Below, one piece after another: positions 1 through 6,826 of a stretch of 20,836 nt of DNA. Every line of letters starts with the position of its first letter. The stretch's first letter is position 1. The notes under the pieces are model-generated. The model was not told where the DNA came from. It ran no database searches and was given only the letters and a program-made list of their open reading frames with translations. The stretch spans positions 32,330 to 53,165 of the forward strand of contig DCTZ01000039.1 of assembly GCA_002329485.1 (NCBI GenBank), read 5' to 3'. This DNA comes from Caryophanales bacterium UBA1427. Its GTDB lineage: Bacteria > Bacillota_I > Bacilli_A > ML615J-28 > CAG-313. Both the position numbers and the translations under genes were made by a program.

Positions 1-857
1 TTCTTCAGGTAATTCCGTCGGAAGACGAATTCCCTTATACGATACGGGTCGTAAGCGAAATCTTGGAATCCAACGGTTCCTCCTCGCAAGCGTCCATTTG
101 TTCCGGTTCGATGGCTTTAATGGCTGCCGGAGTACCGATCAAAGCACCGGTCGCCGGTATTGCCATGGGTTTAATCAGCGACGGCGACAAGTACACTATT
201 CTGACCGATATCCAAGGGTTGGAAGACCATTTCGGCGATATGGACTTTAAAGTTGCCGGAACCGAAAAGGGTATTACCGCCCTCCAAATGGATATTAAGA
301 TTCACGGAATAACCAAACAAATTCTTGCCGAAGCTTTGGAACAAGCACGGATCGGCCGGCTCCAGATTTTGGAACACATGAAGGGCACGATTGCCGAAGT
401 TCGGCCGAATTTGAGCCCGTTTGCCCCGAAAGTCAAGATGATGCGCATCAATCCGGATCGGATTCGCGATGTTATCGGTTCGGGCGGCAAAATCATTCAG
501 GATATTATCAAAGAATGCAATGATGTAAAAATCGATATCGAACAAGACGGTCGCATCTTTATTACCCATCCGGAAACCGAGTATATCGATAAAGCCATGA
601 AAATAATCGAAAATTTAACCAAAGAAGCCAAAGTCGGCGAAATCTACAAAGCAACAGTGGTTAAGAACATGAAATTCGGTGCTTTTGTCGAGTTGTGGCC
701 AGGTTATGAAGGGTTGGTTCACATTTCCAATCTAGCCAAAGAACGTGTCAACAAAGTTGAAGACGTGGTACGCGAAGGTGATGAAATTATTGTCAAAGTA
801 ATTGGCTTTGACGAAAAAGGCAAAGTAATATTGTCTCGAAAAGATGCCTTAAAATAA
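1..857 (+). CDS. pnp: Polynucleotide phosphorylase, C-terminal part (5' end outside window)
   Basis: 3'-to-5' exoribonuclease that degrades RNA phosphorolytically to nucleoside diphosphates; normally a trimeric cytoplasmic enzyme of mRNA turnover. The reading frame is open from base 3, so the gene starts upstream. What remains is the end of the second RNase PH-like core (the segment with SNGSSSQAS and CSGSMALMAAG, then AMGLI and DMDFKVAGTEKG), followed by a KH domain (IRDVIGSGGKIIQDI, near bases 450-510) and a C-terminal S1 RNA-binding domain (GEIYKATVVKNMKFGAFVEL through VILSRKDAL). The order core, KH, S1 is diagnostic. It ends with TAA 38 bases before degV. No terminator is visible between them, so the two may be co-transcribed. 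Confidence 0.97.
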   Translation, partial: LQVIPSEDEFPYTIRVVSEILESNGSSSQASICSGSMALMAAGVPIKAPVAGIAMGLISDGDKYTILTDIQGLEDHFGDMDFKVAGTEKGITALQMDIKIHGITKQILAEALEQARIGRLQILEHMKGTIAEVRPNLSPFAPKVKMMRINPDRIRDVIGSGGKIIQDIIKECNDVKIDIEQDGRIFITHPETEYIDKAMKIIENLTKEAKVGEIYKATVVKNMKFGAFVELWPGYEGLVHISNLAKERVNKVEDVVREGDEIIVKVIGFDEKGKVILSRKDALK

Positions 858-895
858 GCTGTTCAACTAATAATTTTAATTTACAGGAGATTAAC

Positions 896-1768
896 ATGAA
901 AATTGGAATTACCGCTGATTGCAGCTCGTGCCTTGAATATGCGCAATTCGAACACAATGTTCGGATTACCCGAACTGCAATCCATTTCGAAAACGAAACC
1001 CTAATTGATGGAATAGATATTACTTCAGATGAATTTTATAAACGACTCGAAGCAAGCGATTATATCCCGACCACCAGTGCCCCGACTTGGAGTGAAATCG
1101 AAAAACACGTTGAAACTTATAAAAAGTTAGGGTATACGGATGTTATTCATTTTCCGATTTCGTTTAATTTAAGTTCCTATGGATTAAATTGGCAAAACCT
1201 CGCCAAAGAAATGTTTGAAGGGATTAATTTCCATGTTTTTGATACCCGTACCGCTTGTATCATGGAAGGATACCAAGCTTATTATGCGGAAATATTGGCT
1301 GCGAAAAATTATGACGTGAAAGGTATTTTTGCGGAAGTCGCCAAACTTCGCGACGCCACCAAAGCCTTTTTCGTTGTCGATGATTTGCGCTATTTGGTTA
1401 AAAGCGGTCGGTTAACAACCGTGGCAGGATTAATCGGCACTTTGGCCAAAATCAAACCGATTTTGGAAATCGATACCGAAGGAAGAATTGTGCCTTTCGA
1501 AAAAATCAGAACTCATCGGCGGGCCATCGAACGGATGATTGATTTGTCTTTGGAATCGTGCAAACACGCCAAAAACGTTATTTATATCGTTCAGCACGCC
1601 AACCGGTACGAAGGGGCCGAAGAAATTGCCAAAATCATCAAAGCGAAAGCCCACAATGCTTCCCGCGTCGAAATTTCGGTTATTACCCCGACGGTCGGCG
1701 CTCATATCGGCAGCGGTCTATTGGGAATCGCACGCATTATAACCGATGATTTGAAAGAAAAGATTTAA
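896..1768 (+). CDS. DegV family fatty-acid-binding protein
   Basis: 290-residue protein of the DegV (EDD-fold) family. Characterised members bind a fatty acid, and FakB members present it to the fatty-acid kinase FakA; whether this copy does so cannot be read from sequence. Seen: the family start MKIGITADCSS, the loop TTSAPTWSE (about residues 59-67), the Ser-rich segment ISFNLSSYG (88-96), then VVDDLRYLVKSGRL and IGTLAKIKPIL typical of the second half, and PTVGAHIGSG near the C-terminus. Length matches the family (about 280-290). The ATG at 896 follows AGGAG by about seven bases, which decides the start. It lies between pnp and the RNase P RNA gene. The family call is firm; the ligand and partner are unknown. 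Confidence 0.93.
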   Translation: MKIGITADCSSCLEYAQFEHNVRITRTAIHFENETLIDGIDITSDEFYKRLEASDYIPTTSAPTWSEIEKHVETYKKLGYTDVIHFPISFNLSSYGLNWQNLAKEMFEGINFHVFDTRTACIMEGYQAYYAEILAAKNYDVKGIFAEVAKLRDATKAFFVVDDLRYLVKSGRLTTVAGLIGTLAKIKPILEIDTEGRIVPFEKIRTHRRAIERMIDLSLESCKHAKNVIYIVQHANRYEGAEEIAKIIKAKAHNASRVEISVITPTVGAHIGSGLLGIARIITDDLKEKI

Positions 1769-1780
1769 TGAGATCCTTTT

Positions 1781-2171
1781 CTAATAATTTAATTTAACGG
1801 TAATCGAGCTAAGTTTTATAAACTTAGTTAGGAAAGTCCATACTAGCACAAGCTGAGAAGCTTGTAGTGTTTGTGCCTAACGAAACAATAAGTTAGGGCA
1901 GCTTAATGCTGACGGCGAACGATGGTCTAAGTTTGTCCATATGGACAAATATGATCTAGTTCCTAAGGTGCCACAGAAACGATCTTGCAGGGAAACCTGC
2001 AAATGGAACGGGTAAACCCCACAAGCTAGCAACCCAAATTATGGTAGGGGCACGACTGTCCCGGAAATGAACGGCGACAGTTGGACACAAAAATTTTTGT
2101 GTAAGATAAATGATTACCGCCTAATGCAAATTAGGTTACAGAATATGGCTTATGTTAAATTAAATTATTAG
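1781..2171 (+). ncRNA. rnpB: RNase P RNA, Bacillus-type (class B)
   Basis: Catalytic RNA that removes 5' leaders from tRNA precursors. Recognised from conserved blocks in order: GGTAATCG at the 5' end, AGGAAAGTCCAT (5' side of P4), CTAGCAC, GTGCCTAACGAAA, GGGCAGC, GTGCCACAG, AATGGAACGGGTAAACCCC (L15, the tRNA CCA-binding loop), AACCCAAATT, GGTAGGGGCACG, GATAAATGATTACCGCC and ACAGAATATGGCTTA (3' side of P4). The layout matches the B. subtilis class B RNA. The ends are set by a perfect 18-bp helix: 1781-1798 is the exact reverse complement of 2154-2171, giving a 391-nt RNA closed by P1. A TTTAAT overlapping the degV stop (1764-1769) could be a -10, but I see no good -35. This gene fills the long non-coding stretch before engB. 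Confidence 0.97.
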
Positions 2172-2176
2172 TATAC

Positions 2177-2206
2177 CAAGTGGCAACCTGGGTTGCCACT
2201 TGTATA
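2177..2206 (+). terminator. Hairpin just after rnpB, probable terminator
   Basis: CAAGTGGCAACC (2177-2188) and GGTTGCCACTTG (2191-2202) are perfectly complementary, giving an 11-bp stem with a four-base loop. It begins six bases after the rnpB P1 helix. The bases after it (TATATTAT) are not a clean U-tract, so termination may be partial or the hairpin may serve as a 3' processing or protection element. It lies just upstream of the engB ribosome binding site. Confidence 0.6.
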
Positions 2207-2225
2207 TTATCAGGAGGTGGAAAGA

Positions 2226-2810
2226 ATGATTATTCAATCGGCGCTTTACTTAACCAGTGCCGTCGAAAAAGCGCAGTATCCGGTTCATGAGGGATGCGAA
2301 TTTGTGTTTTTGGGACGCTCCAATGTCGGAAAAAGCAGTTTGATAAATGCTTTATGCAACCGAAAGAAATTAGCTTATACTTCCAGTGTTCCGGGAAAAA
2401 CAATTGCCCTCAATTTTTACCACATCAACAACAGCTTTATGTTTGTGGATGTGCCCGGGTACGGTTTTGCCAAACGGGGTTTGGAAGAACGGCTCAAATT
2501 TGGCAAGATGATCGAAGAATATTTGCACGAGCGTGCCCAATTAAAGCTCGCATTTTTAATCATCGATGCCCGTATTAATCCCACCGAAGACGATTGCCTG
2601 ATGCTTAATTATTTGCGCCATTACAATATTCCTACTTTAGTCTTAGCCACCAAAACGGATAAACTAAAAAACAGTCAGTTTGCCAAACAAAAAAAGAGTA
2701 TCAAAGATACTCTCAAGTTAAGCGATGAAGAATTGCTATTTGTTTCCGCCGAAACCAAAAAAGGACTGGAAGAAGTCCAAAGAATAATTGAGACATCTTT
2801 AAACCGCTGA
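2226..2810 (+). CDS. engB: Ribosome biogenesis GTP-binding protein EngB/YsxC/YihA
   Basis: 194-residue circularly ordinary (G1-G5) TRAFAC GTPase needed for assembly of the large ribosomal subunit in Bacillus. Seen: G1 P-loop GRSNVGKSS (residues 30-38), G2-region Thr in SSVPGKT, G3 DVPGYG, G4 TKTDK and the G5-like VSAET near the C-terminus. The family hallmark FLGRSNVGKSSLIN and the length (Bacillus homologue about 195 aa) both fit. The ATG at 2226 is chosen because CAGGAGGTGG lies directly upstream; a longer frame from 2193 would run through the rnpB 3' hairpin. In B. subtilis this gene precedes the heme operon and then spoVID-ysxE-valS-folC. Here the heme genes are absent and the spoVID-like gene follows. 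A clean terminator follows the TGA stop. Confidence 0.97.
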   Translation: MIIQSALYLTSAVEKAQYPVHEGCEFVFLGRSNVGKSSLINALCNRKKLAYTSSVPGKTIALNFYHINNSFMFVDVPGYGFAKRGLEERLKFGKMIEEYLHERAQLKLAFLIIDARINPTEDDCLMLNYLRHYNIPTLVLATKTDKLKNSQFAKQKKSIKDTLKLSDEELLFVSAETKKGLEEVQRIIETSLNR

Positions 2811-2834
2811 CTCCTGATAAATCAGACTTATTCT

Positions 2835-2870
2835 AAGCAGTTTACCTGCCAAGCAGGAACTGCTTTTTTT
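2835..2870 (+). terminator. Rho-independent terminator of engB
   Basis: AAGCAGTT (2835-2842) pairs with AACTGCTT (2858-2865), and inside it CCTGC (2845-2849) pairs with GCAGG (2853-2857) around a CAA loop, with a two-base bulge. The stem runs directly into T's to 2870. It separates engB from the spoVID-like gene, which therefore needs its own promoter. Confidence 0.85.
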
Positions 2871-2920
2871 AAATATTCTAATTTTCGGGGCCAAGTCATA
2901 TATTGTTATTGGTGATAAAG

Positions 2921-3709
2921 ATGGAATTAAAAATCAATTGCAATGCTTTTGTAAAACTACCGAACCTTTTAGGGGTGACCAGTATTGAAAGCACCATCAG
3001 CGGTTATCAATATCACGGCGATACCCTGGAAGGCAAATTATCCATAACCGGAACTTTTTTCGATTCGGAGGGCTTAAGCGAAAAACCGCAAACCTTTACC
3101 GAGGAGGTTCCGTTTATGGTCATTTTTAAAGACGATCAAAACGAGGTCGATGATGTGCAATGCGAAAACTTCAATTATTATGAAGTCGCCGGGCGGGGTA
3201 TCGAAACCAGTTTTGACGTAATAGTAACTTATCGTGAAAAAACCAGAGAAGGAGATACGATTATCGAAGTTCCTTGCGAAACCGAAGAAATAAGCGATCC
3301 AGCCGCCGAAACCGAAGAAATTTCTTTTCACGAGGAACCGAATATCCCGGAAGCGGACGACAGGTTAATCGAAGACTTGGTTAAAGAACATCACGAAAAT
3401 ACCGAAGATACGGAAGAACCATCGTTAACGCAAACACTAAACGACGAAATCAAACAGCAGATTACAACCAAAATGGATATCATCCTATCGGAAAAGGTGC
3501 GTTCTAAAACCGATAATTTTCCCGCGGAAAAAGAAGCCGACGAAGTAAGCCGTTCTTTTAAAACCGGAAAAGATACCGTCAAAATATTATATTACAAGGA
3601 TGACCGAATGATGGATTATCTTTGCAGCAAGCACGATTTAAGCATCGAAGAAGTCCTCAAGCAAAAAAAGGCTCGGGACGAAAAAAGGATGATTATCGGG
3701 ATTGATTAA
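2921..3709 (+). CDS. Putative SpoVID-like spore coat morphogenetic protein (divergent)
   Basis: 262-residue soluble protein with no signal peptide. Three regions are visible: an N-terminal beta-rich domain (about 1-110, ending with FNYYEVAGRGIETSFDVIV), a highly acidic low-complexity linker (about 115-200), and a C-terminal segment with KEADEVSR (204-211) followed by VKILYYKDDRMMDYLCSKHD (220-239), which resembles a degenerate LysM motif. In Bacillus SpoVID, which directs coat encasement around the forespore, an N-terminal beta domain, a long acidic linker, a KEADEFSR-like block and a C-terminal LysM occur in the same order. That comparison is from memory of the family. The call is strengthened by position: engB upstream, a ysxE-like gene downstream. 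It is under half the length of B. subtilis SpoVID. The ATG at 2921 is preceded by GGTGA; its TAA is one base before the next ATG. The alternative is an unrelated acidic protein. Confidence 0.6.
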   Translation: MELKINCNAFVKLPNLLGVTSIESTISGYQYHGDTLEGKLSITGTFFDSEGLSEKPQTFTEEVPFMVIFKDDQNEVDDVQCENFNYYEVAGRGIETSFDVIVTYREKTREGDTIIEVPCETEEISDPAAETEEISFHEEPNIPEADDRLIEDLVKEHHENTEDTEEPSLTQTLNDEIKQQITTKMDIILSEKVRSKTDNFPAEKEADEVSRSFKTGKDTVKILYYKDDRMMDYLCSKHDLSIEEVLKQKKARDEKRMIIGID

Positions 3710-3710
3710 A

Positions 3711-4637
3711 ATGATGCGCGAGGTTGTTCCCCTAATTGAAGACCGGTATGGCATCAAAATCGTTCAAAGCAATATTCATTCCCCAAAATCCTATAAACTC
3801 GTTTCGGAACAGGGAAACTGCTATTTTTGCAAACACACCACCAGGTTGGCTCACGAAAAATACCAATTCCTGGCCAATTTGGGAATCAACAATGTTTTGT
3901 ATCCCAAGCCCAATTTAAGCCAGGAATTCGTAACGGGTTTTGACGGGGGCTATTTATACATTAGCGACTTTTTGGAAGAAGCCAACATCGTCAAAGAAGT
4001 CAAAGCGAGTCAAATGTACCGTGAACTTAAAAAATTGCATCATGCGACCTCTTTTGCCCGGCAACTCGATGCGAGCACAGCCCGTCCCAAATTCGACGAA
4101 TTGACCAATCAGTTGGATTATAAATTTCGGCTGCTTGAGCACTTTGTCCGCAGCATCGAAGCGAAACCCCTGGGAACCTTCAGTATGCCGATTTTGGAAA
4201 ACTACCACCATTTTTTGGATGCCAAAACCGAAATGGTCCGCTTACAAAAAAGGGTTATTTCCACCGTCAAAGACAAAGAAAGCGTGTTTTTTTCGTACTT
4301 GCACAATAATCCCAAACTCGACCATATTTTAATCGTGCGAGGCAGCAAGTATCTGACGAGTTTGGAAAACGGGAAAATCGGCATCAACAGTTTGGATTTG
4401 GCCAAATTCTATGTGGAAAACCAGGATTTAAATATCGACTTTTCCCAAATCATCAAAGACTATTACCAAAACGAAAACAATTCGTTTTATTACGATTATT
4501 TCCGCTTTCTGGTCTTGGTGATTTACATCAAAAGAATCGTGGTGCATCAACTGGACCATATCAGCGCTCAAAATTTCATCGCAAACGCCGAACAAATCAA
4601 AAAGTATTTTGCTCTGTTTCCCGATTCCGGTGAATGA
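3711..4637 (+). CDS. Putative YsxE/CotS-like spore coat protein, kinase-fold, probably inactive
   Basis: 308-residue protein. The architecture resembles the aminoglycoside-phosphotransferase-like CotS/YsxE spore-coat family: an N-lobe with SPKSYKLVSEQGNCYFCKHT, where the Lys could be the nucleotide-binding one, a hinge at GGYLYISDFLEEA, then an alpha-helical C-lobe with LHHAT. At the expected catalytic loop (HGDxxxxNIL in active kinases) the sequence is HNNPKLDHIL (residues 198-207), so the catalytic Asp is Asn. The later metal-binding Asp region reads GINSLDLA (about 224-231). Hence a pseudokinase is likely. In B. subtilis ysxE is the gene directly after spoVID, as here. The ATG at 3711 begins one base after the upstream stop, so translation is probably coupled; a TTG at 3702 is in frame but lacks a spaced SD. 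Ends with TGA. The assignment depends on weak motifs plus synteny. Confidence 0.58.
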   Translation: MMREVVPLIEDRYGIKIVQSNIHSPKSYKLVSEQGNCYFCKHTTRLAHEKYQFLANLGINNVLYPKPNLSQEFVTGFDGGYLYISDFLEEANIVKEVKASQMYRELKKLHHATSFARQLDASTARPKFDELTNQLDYKFRLLEHFVRSIEAKPLGTFSMPILENYHHFLDAKTEMVRLQKRVISTVKDKESVFFSYLHNNPKLDHILIVRGSKYLTSLENGKIGINSLDLAKFYVENQDLNIDFSQIIKDYYQNENNSFYYDYFRFLVLVIYIKRIVVHQLDHISAQNFIANAEQIKKYFALFPDSGE

Positions 4638-4644
4638 TGGGTGG

Positions 4645-4842
4645 TTATTTCCTATCGAAAGGATAAACGAGTTGGTTGGCTAAATAGATTAATCCCCAAA
4701 AAAACAAAAACAAAAAATTAAACCAGCGGAAAAAAAAGACCGTTAAAAACAGCTGCCACCAAAAAATAGAGGCAATGATGATGCGACATCTTAGGAAATA
4801 TTCGCGTAAAATTAACAGCCATTTTTGATACTTTTTATGCAT
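4645..4842 (-). CDS. Possible small membrane protein, 65 aa, unknown
   Basis: The frame encodes a basic N-terminus (MHKKYQKW, then LREYFLRCR), followed by a very hydrophobic aromatic stretch (IIIASIFWW, LFLTVFFFRWFNFLFLFFWG) and a polar tail ending in PFDRK, i.e. one or two membrane segments. The ATG at 4842 has GGTGA five bases upstream on this strand; an in-frame TTG at 4872 would add ten residues. A TACAAT at 4858-4863 could be a -10, but it would place the transcript start on top of the SD, so the two are not consistent. It converges on the ysxE-like gene with seven bases between stops. I recognise no family. A-rich runs on the opposite strand can produce Phe/Leu-rich frames by chance, so this may not be a gene. 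Confidence 0.35.
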   Translation of the reverse strand: MHKKYQKWLLILREYFLRCRIIIASIFWWQLFLTVFFFRWFNFLFLFFWGLIYLANQLVYPFDRK

Positions 4843-4896
4843 TTGTTTCACCGTTTTATTGTATGAAAACAAGTGTTATTAAGTGCATAAGGATTC

Positions 4897-4922
4897 GGGC
4901 CCGCCAGGGCTTTTCTTTTTTT
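4897..4922 (+). terminator. Weak terminator candidate, possibly for the spoVID-like/ysxE-like unit
   Basis: GGGCCC (4897-4902), loop GCCA, then GGGCTT (4907-4912) can form six pairs, two of them G-U, followed by a T-rich run TTTTCTTTTTTT to 4922. If used, the upstream + strand transcript would run antisense through the small 65-aa frame before stopping here. The rest of 4923-5015 shows no convincing element. Confidence 0.4.
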
Positions 4923-5015
4923 AGGGTATAGGGTCTTAAGTTTTTTCACATCCTAAATTTGACAGTTCGGTATCCCGGGCGACGATAAAGAGCGAAATTA
5001 ATATTACCAATCTCC

Positions 5016-5044
5016 TTTACAAATCACATATTTTCATGTATAAT
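5016..5044 (+). promoter_or_regulatory. Sigma-A promoter of yceD-rpmF
   Basis: TTTACA (-35, 5016-5021), a 17-base spacer and a perfect TATAAT (-10, 5039-5044). The start site would be near 5051, just before the AGGAG of yceD at 5054-5058. Confidence 0.85.
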
Positions 5045-5067
5045 AGTTAAGTCAGGAGCGTGGTCTC

Positions 5068-5526
5068 ATGAAATGGACACTCGGTCAATTGCGTAAGCTT
5101 CCTGAGTCTTATGATTTTAGTGCCGTGATGGATTTCACCAAGGAAAGCGAAAATATCGACGATATCCTGGAAATCCCCGATGTTAAAGTCGAAGGTTCGA
5201 TTACGCACAAAAACCTGGATTCTTTTTATTTGAATCTTACCATTGATGTTACTTTGGTGCTTGCCTGTGCCAAAACCTTGGAACCGGTTGATTATCCGAT
5301 GCATTTGGAAATCGAAGAATGGCACGGAATCGACGTAGATCGTTCGGAGGAAGAAGATTATTATTTGTTGGAAAACAACGTCTTAAACCTCGACGAAATC
5401 GTTTGGTCCGCCATCCTAATCAACAAACCGATTCGGGTAATTCACGAACGGGCAGAGGAAATTTTGGCTAAGCAAGGCATTACTTTTGACGGTTCCTATT
5501 CTGACGATAACTTAAGCAAAAAATAA
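5068..5526 (+). CDS. yceD: YceD/DUF177 family protein (YlbN-like), 23S rRNA accumulation factor family
   Basis: 152-residue acidic protein of the DUF177 family, nearly always encoded directly before rpmF. In plants and E. coli members are linked to 23S rRNA accumulation; the biochemical role is unresolved. Seen: N-terminal MKWTLGQLRKLPE, central VKVEGSITHKNLDSFYLNLTIDVTLVLACAKTLEPVDYP, the Firmicutes form with LxCAKTL, an acidic stretch with SEEEDYYLLENNVLNLDEIVW, then AILINKPIRVIHE. The ATG at 5068 follows AGGAG by nine bases and lies 24 bases after the -10. The gene is nine bases upstream of the rpmF SD region, so the pair forms one short operon closed by a terminator. In B. subtilis ylbN-rpmF lies close upstream of the division and wall cluster, as here. 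Confidence 0.92.
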   Translation: MKWTLGQLRKLPESYDFSAVMDFTKESENIDDILEIPDVKVEGSITHKNLDSFYLNLTIDVTLVLACAKTLEPVDYPMHLEIEEWHGIDVDRSEEEDYYLLENNVLNLDEIVWSAILINKPIRVIHERAEEILAKQGITFDGSYSDDNLSKK

Positions 5527-5543
5527 GAAAAGAGGTGGAAATC

Positions 5544-5744
5544 ATGGCAATTGTTCAACAACGTCGTACTTCCAAGACACGCAAATTAAAACGCCGTACG
5601 CATTACAAAATTAAAGCACCCGGCATGACAGTTTGCCCAAACTGCGGAGAATTGAAATTGTCACACCGCGTATGTCCGACCTGCGGGTACTATAGCGGTC
5701 GTTTGGTCAAAGAAATCAAAGTTAAGGAAGAAAAGAAAGACTAA
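5544..5744 (+). CDS. rpmF: 50S ribosomal protein L32, zinc-binding form
   Basis: 66-residue component of the large ribosomal subunit. The start MAIVQQRRTSKTRK and the C-terminal VCPTCGYYSGR are characteristic. Four cysteines in CPNC (31-34) and CPTC (44-47) make a zinc ribbon, so this is the zinc-dependent (C+) form rather than the Cys-less paralogue that replaces it under zinc starvation. The ATG at 5544 is preceded by AGAGGTGG; a GTG at 5535 is in frame but sits inside that ribosome binding site. The C-terminus is Lys/Glu-rich (KVKEEKKD). Confidence 0.98.
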   Translation: MAIVQQRRTSKTRKLKRRTHYKIKAPGMTVCPNCGELKLSHRVCPTCGYYSGRLVKEIKVKEEKKD

Positions 5745-5800
5745 TCAACCTGTCGATTTGACAAGTTAAATCGTTGAAGGTTTTCCCTACGGCGATTAAG

Positions 5801-5830
5801 ACGCTCCTAAACCGGAGCGTTTTTCTTTTA
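5801..5830 (+). terminator. Rho-independent terminator of yceD-rpmF
   Basis: ACGCTCC (5801-5807) pairs perfectly with GGAGCGT (5814-5820) around a six-base loop, followed by TTTTCTTTTA. It lies 56 bases after the rpmF stop and immediately before the rsmH promoter. Confidence 0.92.
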
Positions 5831-5834
5831 TTGT

Positions 5835-5863
5835 TTGCGCTTTTCATTAGAATTGTGTATAAT
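5835..5863 (+). promoter_or_regulatory. Sigma-A promoter of rsmH
   Basis: TATAAT at 5858-5863 with TTGCGC at 5835-5840, spacer 17. The start would be near 5870, about 20 bases before the rsmH ATG. The position directly after the rpmF terminator supports it. Confidence 0.75.
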
Positions 5864-5890
5864 GAATTTAATCAAAACGAGGTAGTTAAA

Positions 5891-6826
5891 ATGAAAGACT
5901 TTGTCCATATCCCCGTTATGTTGAAGGAAGCGATGACCAGTTTAAATGTCAAACCCGATGGGCTTTATGTCGACTGTACCCTGGGCGGTGCCGGTCACAG
6001 CCAGGAAATCCTTAAAAAGTTAACAACCGGACATTTGTATGCTTTCGATCAGGACCTCGAGGCCATCAATGCCTCTTTGGTTCGCTTATCGGCTATCAGT
6101 GACCGTTTTACGTTGATTCATGCTAATTTTTCGGATCTGAAGGCGTGTCTTGTGGAGCGCGGGATAAGAGAAGTGGACGGGATTTTGTTTGACTTGGGCG
6201 TTTCCAGCTATCAGTTCGATACGCCGGAACGGGGTTTCAGTTACCAATTCGACCATTATCTCGATATGAGGATGAATCAGGAACAAACGTTGGATGCCTA
6301 TCAGGTCGTAAATACCTATCCCGAAAGTGCTTTGCGCAGGATTTTCTTTGAATACGGGGAAGAAAACTTTGCACCCCAAATTGCCCGAATGATTGTCAAA
6401 GCGCGAGCCGAAAAACCAATCGAAACTACTTTTCAGTTGGTGGAAATCATCAAAAAAGCACTTCCGGCCGCTGTTTTGCGCAAACCGCAGCACCCCGCCA
6501 AAAAAACTTTTCAGGCGCTCCGGATTGAAGTCAACCAAGAACTTGCCGTTTTGGAAAAAGCCTTGGAAGATGCTTTAAGCCTGTTAAAAATCGGGGGAGT
6601 GTGTGTCGTCATTACCTTCCATTCATTGGAAGACCGGATTGTAAAACAACTCTTTAAAAATAAAACAACCCTCTCGCTTCCGAAAGGGTTGCCGTTTGTT
6701 CCGGCTGGTTACGAAGTTCATTTCCAATTGGTTCATAAAAAAGCGTTAACGCCAACCGAAGAAGAATTGGCGCTTAACCGCCGGTCCCACAGTGCCAAAC
6801 TGCGCGCCATCAAACGGATCAGTTAG
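5891..6826 (+). CDS. rsmH: 16S rRNA (cytosine(1402)-N(4))-methyltransferase
   Basis: 311-residue SAM-dependent methyltransferase (MraW) that N4-methylates C1402 of 16S rRNA in the decoding centre. Seen: N-terminal HIPVMLKEAM, SAM motif VDCTLGGAGHS (27-37), YAFDQD, GILFDLGVSSYQFD, ERGFSY, DMRM, KKTFQALRIEVN, ITFHSLEDRIVK and the C-terminal NRRSHSAKLRAIKRI. The ATG at 5891 follows CGAGGTAG; the frame is open further upstream, but that stretch contains the rpmF terminator and this gene's promoter. In most Bacilli mraZ precedes and ftsL follows; neither is here. It converges with the epimerase gene, the stops overlapping by four bases, and its terminator lies inside that gene. Confidence 0.98.
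   Translation: MKDFVHIPVMLKEAMTSLNVKPDGLYVDCTLGGAGHSQEILKKLTTGHLYAFDQDLEAINASLVRLSAISDRFTLIHANFSDLKACLVERGIREVDGILFDLGVSSYQFDTPERGFSYQFDHYLDMRMNQEQTLDAYQVVNTYPESALRRIFFEYGEENFAPQIARMIVKARAEKPIETTFQLVEIIKKALPAAVLRKPQHPAKKTFQALRIEVNQELAVLEKALEDALSLLKIGGVCVVITFHSLEDRIVKQLFKNKTTLSLPKGLPFVPAGYEVHFQLVHKKALTPTEEELALNRRSHSAKLRAIKRIS

Noticed and set aside
171..569. Long opposite-strand frame inside pnp, and similar ones inside most genes here
   Set aside because: These mirror real coding frames, lack ribosome binding sites and have no recognisable domains.
867..884. Sequence before degV nearly repeats the rnpB P1 5' arm
   Set aside because: CTAATAATTTTAATTTAC against CTAATAATTTAATTTAAC needs two gaps and is pure A/T-rich sequence; coincidence is likely.
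2897..2904. CATATATT resembling a sigma-E -10 before the spoVID-like gene
   Set aside because: No -35 at the right distance (the nearest ATATT is about 19 bases away) and the start site would fall on the SD. AT-rich chance match.
2936..2944. CAATTGCAA, a half-site of the 7764-7785 palindrome, near the spoVID-like start
   Set aside because: Single half without its inverted partner, in coding sequence; another copy occurs inside valS, so it is not specific.
4959..4987. TTGACA upstream of the yceD promoter as a second promoter
   Set aside because: At 17 bases the -10 would be ACGATA; no acceptable -10 at 16-19 bases. The TTTACA/TATAAT pair downstream is far better.
5774..5890. N-terminal extension of RsmH of 39 residues
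   Set aside because: The extension would be encoded through the rpmF terminator hairpin and the rsmH promoter; a good SD and the family start are at 5891.
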